Of a stretch of 64,000 nt of DNA, positions 58,285-64,000 are shown piece after piece. The position numbers and the translations under genes were made by a program. The notes below the pieces were generated by a model that saw only the letters and a program-made list of their open reading frames with translations, had not been told where the DNA came from and did not search any database. The stretch's first letter is position 1. Each line of letters opens with the position of its first letter. Where the stretch lies: positions 1 to 64,000 of the forward strand of contig CAUJHZ010000067.1 in the NCBI GenBank assembly GCA_963205185.1, given 5' to 3'. Origin of the DNA: Planctomycetota bacterium. Its GTDB lineage: Bacteria > Planctomycetota > Phycisphaerae > Phycisphaerales > UBA5793.

Positions 58285-59157
58285 TCAATTGCCCGCCGCG
58301 CTCGTGCGACCGCGGGCCGCTTCCCCCGTCGTCGCCGGCACGTCGCGCGGCGTGCCGGCGTAGAGGACGGCCAGGCCGATTAGGGCGAGGATGGTCATGT
58401 CGACGAACAGCAGCGGCGCGAAGACCGGGGCGCCGTAGATGAGCCGGGTCATCAGCGCCACATCGCGCTCGTCAAGGCCCGCGGCGACGTGAAGGTAGAA
58501 CCCGAGCAGGCCCACGAGCGCCCCGGCCACCATCACCAGCATGCACATGCCGATCTCGAAGCGCGTGAGACGCCGCACAAACGGGAGGATGAGAAACGCC
58601 ACTCCGAATGCGCCGGCGGCGACGGAGACCCATTCGACCTCGTAGAAGAAGCCGTTCTGCGCGTGATCGGTGACGCTGAAGGCGAAGTTGCCGATGTAGC
58701 CGCCCAGCGCCAGCAGGATGACCCACAGCGGCCAGTCGGGATCATCGGCATCGACCATGCGGTTCATGATGAGCAGCAGGCCCAGGCCGGTGTAGGCCAG
58801 CGGCGCGGCGAAGGGCGCCGAATAGACAAGGCTCTTGAGCGTGCGCGACTGGAAGAACGAACTCTCGAGGTGATACATCGCCCCGGCGATGCCCACGGCG
58901 ATGCACGCCCAGCCGACGAGGTGCCCCAGCACCGACCAGCCGAACATGCGGCCGCGCGCGTACATCCACAGCGCCGGCACGAGCAGCAGCGGCGCGCCCA
59001 AAGACAGTCCCAGCGGAATGTACTCCGCGTGATGGGCGAAGAAGTTCATCTGGTGCGCGAGATAGATGTCTGCCGCGAGCCCGGCGATATTGAGCAGCGC
59101 GAACAGTTCGACCCACACGCGGTGGTCGCGCAGCAGGCTACTGGTCCGGCGCTGCAT
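58285..59157 (-). CDS. Polytopic membrane protein, partner of the octaheme cytochrome
   Basis: 290 aa with about eight hydrophobic segments (for example VWVELFALLNIAGLAADIYLA and LGHLVGWACIAVGIAGAMYHL); contains no heme-binding CXXCH. It resembles no family I can name. Its start lies inside the 3' end of the octaheme cytochrome gene (20-base overlap) and GGAG sits 6 bases before the ATG, so the two are expressed together. An electron-transferring or anchoring subunit is inferred from position only. His residues within the helices could bind b-type heme, but this is not shown. Confidence 0.72.
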   Translation of the reverse strand: MQRRTSSLLRDHRVWVELFALLNIAGLAADIYLAHQMNFFAHHAEYIPLGLSLGAPLLLVPALWMYARGRMFGWSVLGHLVGWACIAVGIAGAMYHLESSFFQSRTLKSLVYSAPFAAPLAYTGLGLLLIMNRMVDADDPDWPLWVILLALGGYIGNFAFSVTDHAQNGFFYEVEWVSVAAGAFGVAFLILPFVRRLTRFEIGMCMLVMVAGALVGLLGFYLHVAAGLDERDVALMTRLIYGAPVFAPLLFVDMTILALIGLAVLYAGTPRDVPATTGEAARGRTSAAGN

Positions 59158-60379
59158 GTTCGCTCCGCAACTTCTTCGCCTCGTCTTCGATGCGCACGGC
59201 GTGTTCGAGAATGGGGTAGTTGCCGTGCCACTGCACGAAGTCGGCCCCGCCCATGAAGGCGCCGTGCTTGGCCGTGCGGCCGTAGTAGTGCCACAGGTCG
59301 AAATACTCAAACTCGATGGGATTGGTAAACGGCTCGCCGACGATGAGCCCTTCAGCCCGCAGCGCCTCCATCGTGGCCCGGACGGCGGCGATCTTCTTAT
59401 TGGTGGCCTCCACGACGGCGTCGCCCTGCTCGTACACGCGGTTCACGATGGTCTCGGTGTGGCAATGCATGCAGACGGCTTTCATCTCCTCGCGGGCCCG
59501 AGCCGCGCCCGGCCGCTCTTCGGTGATTTCGGCGAAGAGGTAATAGCCAAGCCGGTCCGAGGGGTCGTGGGTGACGGCCATGCCGTTGAGGCCGCTCATG
59601 TGGCAGGTGGCGCAGGTAGGCACGAACATGTCGCGCGTGGTGAGTTCATTGGGCGGGGCGCTGAGGTTGAGTTGATCGCGCTGGGCGTGGAACATCACGC
59701 CGTGCTTGCTCTCGGTGTAGATCTCGATCTGCGAGTGATCGGGCCCCATGTGGCACTGGCCGCAGGTGGAAGGCAGGCGGGCGACTTCGACGGATGACGT
59801 GTGGCGCGTGTGGCAGGCGGTGCAGGTGCCGATGGTGCCGTCCGCGTTGGGCTTGCCGACGGAATGGCACGAGGCACAGCCCGAGGCGATGGCCGCCTCG
59901 CCTTCGAGCGCCGCCAGGGCGTTGGGCGGGCGATCGACGGCGCCGGGATGGAATTTTTCGGCGTGGGCGATCTGCTCTGCAGTAAAGTCGCGCGCTCCGG
60001 ACACCGCCGCCCACGACGGCGCCGCGTGCCGGCTGCGCAGAAACTGCTGGTACTCCTGCTCGTGGCACGAGCGGCAGTTGGCGGCCGTCACATGCGGGTT
60101 GATCTCAAAGCCGTAGTGCTCCTGGGCACTCTGACCCTGCTGCGCGCTGTGGCAGTCGAGGCAGTTGACGTTCTTCTCCGCATGCACGCTCAGTTCGAAC
60201 TCGTGCACGATGGAGTACTGCGTGCGCGAGTGGCACTCGGCACACTTGCCCGTGGCGCGGACGAACTCGGGGCTGGGCTGCTTGGTCACCACGGCGGGAC
60301 GGAAGGAATTGATCATCACCACGAGGGTGATCAGCGTCGCGCCGATGATGACGGCCACGAAGACATTGGCGAACTTCAT
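59138..60379 (-). CDS. Octaheme cytochrome c, hydroxylamine-oxidoreductase-like
   Basis: 413 aa. N-terminal membrane anchor at 5-27, then eight CXXCH heme sites: Cys46, Cys73, Cys102, Cys168, Cys186, Cys206, Cys256, Cys303. The order, spacing and nearby motifs (HEQEYQQFLRSRHAA, GPDHSQIEIYTESKHG, CATCHMSGL followed by THDPSDR, YYGRTAKHGAFMGGADF...QWHG) match the octaheme HAO family. Heme 4 would be the catalytic site. The family oxidises hydroxylamine or hydrazine, or reduces nitrogen oxides, depending on the Tyr crosslink of heme P460; at the candidate Tyr position in GGADF the residue here is Phe. ATG 60379 follows GGAG at 6 bases. Confidence 0.9.
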   Translation of the reverse strand: MKFANVFVAVIIGATLITLVVMINSFRPAVVTKQPSPEFVRATGKCAECHSRTQYSIVHEFELSVHAEKNVNCLDCHSAQQGQSAQEHYGFEINPHVTAANCRSCHEQEYQQFLRSRHAAPSWAAVSGARDFTAEQIAHAEKFHPGAVDRPPNALAALEGEAAIASGCASCHSVGKPNADGTIGTCTACHTRHTSSVEVARLPSTCGQCHMGPDHSQIEIYTESKHGVMFHAQRDQLNLSAPPNELTTRDMFVPTCATCHMSGLNGMAVTHDPSDRLGYYLFAEITEERPGAARAREEMKAVCMHCHTETIVNRVYEQGDAVVEATNKKIAAVRATMEALRAEGLIVGEPFTNPIEFEYFDLWHYYGRTAKHGAFMGGADFVQWHGNYPILEHAVRIEDEAKKLRSEHAAPDQ

Positions 60380-60486
60380 CGATGGCTCCAAATGCCGAAT
60401 TCAGGTCATTCAATTCATCCTATTGCCCGGCGGGCGCGCGGGCCAACCGAAGTGAGCCCGACAGGCGGATACAGAGGTGACTTCAT

Positions 60487-61941
60487 TCAGCGCGGCGCGG
60501 TCGTGAAGCTGACCGCCACCGGATCGAGCGGCAATCCCCCGGCGCTTCGAAAGCCGCTGTAACCGATGCCGTTGATTGAGAACCGATACGTCCTGCCCGG
60601 CTCGAGGCGCACAGGCAGCACGAAGACGCGGCCATCCTGCTCGAAGTGCCCGCGCTCCGTGGAGGGCGGGGTGTCCGTCGGCCGGCCGACGATCGACATG
60701 CCGCCCGGGTTCATCGGCTTGTCGAACTCGATGACGATCGCTTCGAGGTCGGGGCTCACATCGCGCGCCCCGTCGGGCGGAGTGAGTCGCACGACGTGCG
60801 GCAGCTCTGCCATTCGATCGTCGATGCCTTCCGCCAACTCGTCGAAGAACGCGACGACGCGCGGCATGAATGATGCAAGCGTCGGGTATGTCTCGCGCGA
60901 CTGCTCGTACTCGGCGAGCAGTTCCGAGAGTTCGGGCGTCCAGAGGAAACCGCGAGCCACTTCATGGCGCAGCGCCGCCGCGGCCTCGCGCTCGCTGCCG
61001 TGCGCGATGAGGAAGCGGTGGGTGCAGGCGCGGACGAGCGATTCGTAGAGCATGGTCTGGGCGCTGCCGTAGGCCTGCTGCTTCATGAGCGACCGGCGGA
61101 ATGGGTAGATCTTCTCGGCCGCCGGCTGCATCTGCTCAAGATTGGCGTCGATGAGCGGATTGCAGAAGGAGTGGCAGAACTCGTGCGTGATGGTGCCGGC
61201 GTCTTCAGCGCTGAAGATGGGCAATCCGGTCTCATCGAAGCGGCTGGCGCCGATGATGGGCAGGATTTCGAGGCGGCCGTCGGGATAGACGACCTTCACC
61301 CCGTAGTTGCCGCCGCCGTTGAGCAGGCCGACGATGCCGGTGAACGAAGCGCCGGCCGAGGCGCCAAAGAAGCCGTCGATCCACTGCCGGTAGGGCCGGC
61401 GGGCGATCTCGGCTTCGAGCTTCTGTGCTGCCGCGTCGTAGAAGTCGCGATGAGCGTCGAAGAACTCGAACGCCTTGCTGTCATCCGCGAACTGCTGCAG
61501 CGCTGCGAGGAACTCCGCCGCCGCCTGCGGCGACCAGCGCGATTCGAGTTGGAGTTTCGGATCGTCGAAGGGAATCTTCGGCTCCAGTTGCGGGCCGCCC
61601 TTGAGATGCACGGCGTACGACGCGACGGCGTCGTAACTGATGCCGCGCTCAGCGCGCAATTTCGCGGCGAGCTGAATCGTGGGGTGGTCCTTGAAGGGCG
61701 CGAAATGCGCATCCACCTCCTGCACATACGGTGCCGTGTCCGGGGCCATGTGGTATTCGCGCGCGCCCACCAGGCGAAAGACCATCGACATGAGTTCGAC
61801 GCGCTCATCGACGCGCACGGGCACGGACATCTCACCCGGCTGTTGAGACAGCGATCGCGACGCGGCTGCGAGGAGCAGGCCCAACGCGACGATCGCCATC
61901 CCGCGGGTGCGACTCGCGCCGCCGATTCGGTTCGTGTGCAT
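60487..61941 (-). CDS. DUF4932-type exported metalloprotease-like protein with Ig-like domain
   Basis: 484 aa. Export signal in the first 32 residues (AIVALGLLLAAASRSLSQ). The DUF4932 core contains HEFCH at 253-257 (THEFCHSF), a HExxH-like zinc motif. The C-terminal about 110 residues (PPDGARDVSPDLEAIVIEFDKPMNP) are an SbsA-like Ig domain. DUF4932 proteins are of unknown function; a hydrolase is plausible because of the motif. Located just upstream of the octaheme cytochrome gene on the same strand, 107 bases away, but with no visible functional tie. Confidence 0.85.
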   Translation of the reverse strand: MHTNRIGGASRTRGMAIVALGLLLAAASRSLSQQPGEMSVPVRVDERVELMSMVFRLVGAREYHMAPDTAPYVQEVDAHFAPFKDHPTIQLAAKLRAERGISYDAVASYAVHLKGGPQLEPKIPFDDPKLQLESRWSPQAAAEFLAALQQFADDSKAFEFFDAHRDFYDAAAQKLEAEIARRPYRQWIDGFFGASAGASFTGIVGLLNGGGNYGVKVVYPDGRLEILPIIGASRFDETGLPIFSAEDAGTITHEFCHSFCNPLIDANLEQMQPAAEKIYPFRRSLMKQQAYGSAQTMLYESLVRACTHRFLIAHGSEREAAAALRHEVARGFLWTPELSELLAEYEQSRETYPTLASFMPRVVAFFDELAEGIDDRMAELPHVVRLTPPDGARDVSPDLEAIVIEFDKPMNPGGMSIVGRPTDTPPSTERGHFEQDGRVFVLPVRLEPGRTYRFSINGIGYSGFRSAGGLPLDPVAVSFTTAPR

Positions 61942-62116
61942 GATGGGCCACTTGTAGCGGGCGGCGCCGCGGGTGTCAATCCGGGCCGCCGCCGGGTCTC
62001 GCGGTCAGGCCGCTGAGCCCGCCGCCGTGACGGTGCGCCGGCCGCTTGCGAAGCGTCGGCGGCCGCGACGGGCCCCCCGTGGGGATTTCCCCGAAATCCT
62101 GAAATACGCCGCGAAG

Positions 62117-62157
62117 TTGTACAATAAACTTGACAGAATGTCGAATAAACTGTACAC
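62117..62157. promoter_or_regulatory. Repeats around the promoter of the XRE-membrane protein pair
   Basis: TGTACA sites at 62118-62123 and 62151-62156, and direct repeats GTACAATAAACT (62119-62130) and GTCGAATAAACT (62140-62151) 21 bases (two helical turns) apart. They embed the -35 and -10 boxes; likely the binding site of the XRE protein. Confidence 0.6.
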
Positions 62158-62158
62158 T
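62130..62158 (+). promoter_or_regulatory. Promoter giving a leaderless or very short-leader transcript
   Basis: TTGACA (62130-62135), 17-base spacer, TACACT (62153-62158). The start codon is at 62166, about 7 bases after the -10 box, so transcription would begin at or next to the ATG. Confidence 0.8.
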
Positions 62159-62165
62159 AGCGAGG

Positions 62166-62393
62166 ATGAAGCCTCGGCACGACATCCAGAATGCCGTTCG
62201 CCAGCACCGGCTGATGAGCGGCCTGACCCAGGAGGACCTGGCGGACCGGGTGGGGGTCACCCGCCAGACGATCCTCTCGATCGAGAAAGGCAAGTACACC
62301 CCTTCGGTGGCCCTTGCTCTGTCACTGGCTCAGGTGCTGGGCGCGACGGTCGAGGCGCTCTTCCAGTTGAAGGACGGTGATGAACATGAGTGA
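62166..62393 (+). CDS. XRE-family small regulator
   Basis: 75 aa. Helix-turn-helix LTQEDLADRVGVTRQTILSIEKGKYTPSVALALSLAQVL, the usual Cro/C1 fold with a short C-terminal tail. Frequent in front of membrane proteins of the DUF2178/DUF3796 type. The ATG is 7 bases after a strong -10 box (see promoter). The membrane gene start is nested in its 3' end. It is expected to repress its own operon through the repeats at 62117-62157. Confidence 0.85.
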   Translation: MKPRHDIQNAVRQHRLMSGLTQEDLADRVGVTRQTILSIEKGKYTPSVALALSLAQVLGATVEALFQLKDGDEHE

Positions 62394-63156
62394 GCCGCGA
62401 TCCACATTTCGATGGCCCTTCCCGGTGGCGACGCTCATTGGCGGCGCGCTCGTCGCTGCGGGGTTCTTCCTGACCGGCGTGAGTTGGTGGTTCTTTCTGC
62501 TGGCGGCCGCAGGGGCCCTGGGCCCGGGACTGCTTCGCGAACTCGGCTTGCTGAACGATCGCGATGAGTTTCAGCGCCGGGCCGATCATCGCGCCGGCTA
62601 CTTCGCGTTCCTCGTCACCGGGTTCGTTGCATTCGTGATGGTGGCCTTCATCCGCTCGGGCGGCGTATTCGAACACCCGGAGCGGCTGCCGAGCTTCCTG
62701 CTCGCGCTGCTGTGGTTCACCTGGTTCTTCAGTTCGCTCTTGTCGTACTGGGGCGCAGCGCGCACAGCCGCACGCACTCTCTATGCATTCGGCGCGGTCT
62801 GGCTAGTCTTCACGATCCTGAGCAACGTGGGCAATGAGTGGACTGGTTGGGCGGCGCTGTTGCTGCATCCACTGCTGACGGTGCCGTTCTTCGTCCTGGG
62901 CTGGCTGGCGACGCGCAAGGAGCGCATCGCCGGCTGGCTGCTGGTGGCGGCGTCGATTGGCCTCTTTGCGTTCCTTCGGCTACCAGCGCTACTGAAAGCA
63001 GGCAGTATCGCCCCGCTCATCGATGACGGCGCCATGCTGCTGTTCATCGGCCCGCTGCTGGCCAGCGGCATGGCGCTGCTCAGTGCAGATCAAGGCGCGA
63101 GCGAAGACGAGTTCGATGACGATGCCGCGCCCGGCAGCGGCGCCACACCTGATTGA
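62380..63156 (+). CDS. Membrane protein co-expressed with the XRE regulator
   Basis: 258 aa with about six to seven hydrophobic segments (for example LIGGALVAAGFFLTGVSWWFF and LLLHPLLTVPFFVLGWLA) and an acidic C-terminus (EDEFDDDAAP). No family recognised beyond likeness to XRE-associated membrane proteins. ATG 62380 has AAGGA five bases upstream and overlaps the regulator gene by 14 bases; ATG 62386 is a second possibility. Gene pairing suggests that the regulator controls, or responds to, this protein. Confidence 0.75.
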   Translation: MNMSEPRSTFRWPFPVATLIGGALVAAGFFLTGVSWWFFLLAAAGALGPGLLRELGLLNDRDEFQRRADHRAGYFAFLVTGFVAFVMVAFIRSGGVFEHPERLPSFLLALLWFTWFFSSLLSYWGAARTAARTLYAFGAVWLVFTILSNVGNEWTGWAALLLHPLLTVPFFVLGWLATRKERIAGWLLVAASIGLFAFLRLPALLKAGSIAPLIDDGAMLLFIGPLLASGMALLSADQGASEDEFDDDAAPGSGATPD

Positions 63157-63209
63157 GTCACCATCAACACGCGCCCGGCGCATGGCCGGTCGCCAGACAG
63201 GAGGACACC

Positions 63210-63764
63210 ATGAAACCGATACTGACCATCATCTGCTGCTGCGCTGCAGCCTGCCTCGTCGGACTGGGATCGGCATCAACGCAAACACCATCCGCCGCCG
63301 CCGCCCCGGCCACCGCAGCCAAGACGCGCATCGGCATCTTCGATACGCGCGGCGTGGCGCTCGCGTATGGCCGCTCCAAAAGAGCCGACTGCATGCTCGC
63401 CCGGGTCAACGAACTGACCAGGGCGCACGATGACGCCAAGGCGGCCGGCGACGAGAAGCGCCTGCAGGAACTCGAGTCGCAGGGCGTGGCGATGCAGGAT
63501 CAGATCCACCGCCAGGTTTTCAGCGGCGCGCCGATTCCGGAAGTGCTCGCACTGATCAAAGAGGACATGCCCGGGATCGCCAGGCAGGCGAACGTCTCGC
63601 TCATCGCAGGGGAGGTGCTCTACCACGGCGAAGACGTTGAACTTGTCGACGTGACGCTCGAAATGTGTGCGCCATTCGAACCCGACGCCGCGACTCTCAA
63701 GATGATCAAGGATCTGATGACCAGGCCGATCGTTCCGGAGTCGGAACTGCGCACCGATCGCTGA
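63210..63764 (+). CDS. Small secreted protein, weak OmpH/Skp likeness
   Basis: 184 aa. Signal peptide 1-25 (LTIICCCAAACLVGLGSAST). The mature part starts TRIGIFDTRGVALAYGRS, comparable to the N-terminal strand of OmpH/Skp-like periplasmic chaperones, and continues with a helical segment (VNELTRAHDDAKAAGDEKRL). The similarity is weak. AGGAGG precedes the ATG by about 7 bases. A hairpin follows the gene. Function unknown. Confidence 0.65.
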   Translation: MKPILTIICCCAAACLVGLGSASTQTPSAAAAPATAAKTRIGIFDTRGVALAYGRSKRADCMLARVNELTRAHDDAKAAGDEKRLQELESQGVAMQDQIHRQVFSGAPIPEVLALIKEDMPGIARQANVSLIAGEVLYHGEDVELVDVTLEMCAPFEPDAATLKMIKDLMTRPIVPESELRTDR

Positions 63765-63782
63765 GCGGGCGACGAGTCACAA

Positions 63783-63814
63783 CAGCGCCCGCGGCGGCAT
63801 CTCCGCGGGCGCTG
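63783..63814. terminator. Hairpin between convergent genes at the right end
   Basis: CAGCGCCCGCGG, loop CGGCATCT, CCGCGGGCGCTG: 12-bp perfect stem. Between the small secreted protein stop and the stop of the oxidoreductase-like gene; likely bidirectional terminator. No T-run. Confidence 0.6.
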
Positions 63815-63834
63815 GTCTATCCGGCCGTCGCGTT

Positions 63835-64000
63835 TCAACTGACCCGGATCGGCTCAAATCCCTTGCGATACTCGCGCCGCACGATCGTCTTGTTCGCTTG
63901 CGCGTGGTTCGTGAACGTGAGTGTCGCACGGTCCCAGTTCAGCACCTGGCCCGGATACATGCACGCCTTGACGGCGAGCAGCCCCGGCTCGGTGCAGCGC
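63835..64000 (-). CDS. C-terminal end of a Gfo/Idh/MocA-type oxidoreductase-like protein (partial)
   Basis: Only the last 54 residues or so are in the window. The readable end (LLAVKACMYPGQVLNWD, then TNHAQANKTIVRREYRKGFE) matches the C-termini of planctomycete Gfo/Idh/MocA-family dehydrogenases, which usually end in MYPG-VLxWD and REYRxGWE-like motifs. The NAD-binding N-terminus lies outside the window. Identification rests on this short tail. Confidence 0.55.
   Translation of the reverse strand, partial: RCTEPGLLAVKACMYPGQVLNWDRATLTFTNHAQANKTIVRREYRKGFEPIRVS

Noticed and set aside
59138-60379. NrfA-type nitrite reductase
   Set aside because: Eight CXXCH sites and no CXXCK motif; the spacing and neighbouring motifs fit the octaheme HAO family.

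Overview
This is a GC-rich bacterial chromosome segment, most likely from a member of the Planctomycetota, and probably of the Phycisphaerae. That placement is an inference from gene content: an ECF sigma factor beside a large Ser/Thr kinase with a C-terminal TPR half, a MoxR/DUF58/transglutaminase cluster, a DUF2961 secreted protein, a short zinc-ribbon membrane protein, HAF-repeat and related secreted proteins with a shared Cys-containing C-terminal domain, futalosine-type menaquinone synthesis (mqnE), ThyX, and a Gfo/Idh/MocA-type protein end. No rRNA, tRNA, CRISPR array, prophage or intact insertion sequence was recognised. Most of the window is core or housekeeping sequence with small accessory patches.

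Layout. 1-8.5 kb: the 5' end of a secreted protein, a long coiled-coil/Wzz-like membrane protein, mqnE, a SpoU-type methyltransferase, a PfkB kinase with an Nfu_N protein, then thyX facing a pteridine-reductase-like SDR across a palindromic repeat. 8.7-14 kb: an S41/PDZ protease, a Fic protein preceded by two tandem palindromes, trpC and a CPBP protease. 14-17.2 kb: three secreted paralogues sharing one C-terminal domain, two of them followed by near-identical terminators. 17.3-25.3 kb: trpS, glmS, asnS, an alpha/beta hydrolase and a PilZ-like protein. 25.4-26 kb: a lower-GC patch with a hicA toxin and a hicB-like gene lying tail to tail. 26-31.3 kb: a VOC protein divergent from a Cys-rich SufR-like regulator, NAD-type isocitrate dehydrogenase, cysteine dioxygenase, a zinc-ribbon protein and a VWA lipoprotein. 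31.5-41.4 kb: a PAS histidine kinase, a HAF-repeat protein, an OpuC-like ABC importer, a DUF2959 lipoprotein, an EF-hand protein and malic enzyme. 41.6-45 kb: ECF sigma factor plus a Ser/Thr kinase whose frame is broken by one TAG. 45.1-49.4 kb: a secreted protein, an autoregulated TetR/WD40 operon and an ATP-grasp enzyme. 49.4-56 kb: DUF2961, DUF58, MoxR and transglutaminase genes. 56-64 kb: an MFS transporter, a DJ-1/PfpI protein, an octaheme hydroxylamine-oxidoreductase-like cytochrome with a membrane partner, a DUF4932 protein, an XRE/membrane-protein pair that looks leaderless, a small secreted protein and the 3' end of an oxidoreductase-like gene.

How the genes work together. Several pairs overlap with the start nested in the previous stop as GTGA (8192-8195, 37060-37063, 46508-46511), which points to translational coupling. 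The TetR operator overlaps its own -10 box, so the TetR/WD40 operon is probably self-repressed. The Fic protein carries both an inhibitory helix motif and a C-terminal winged-helix region, and its start codon lies inside the second of two palindromes, which suggests autoregulation. ThyX produces tetrahydrofolate directly, so a neighbouring pteridine/dihydrofolate reductase-like enzyme is metabolically coherent. The octaheme cytochrome and its membrane partner could form a membrane-anchored nitrogen-oxide redox module. All functional statements are from sequence reading only; no database search was possible.
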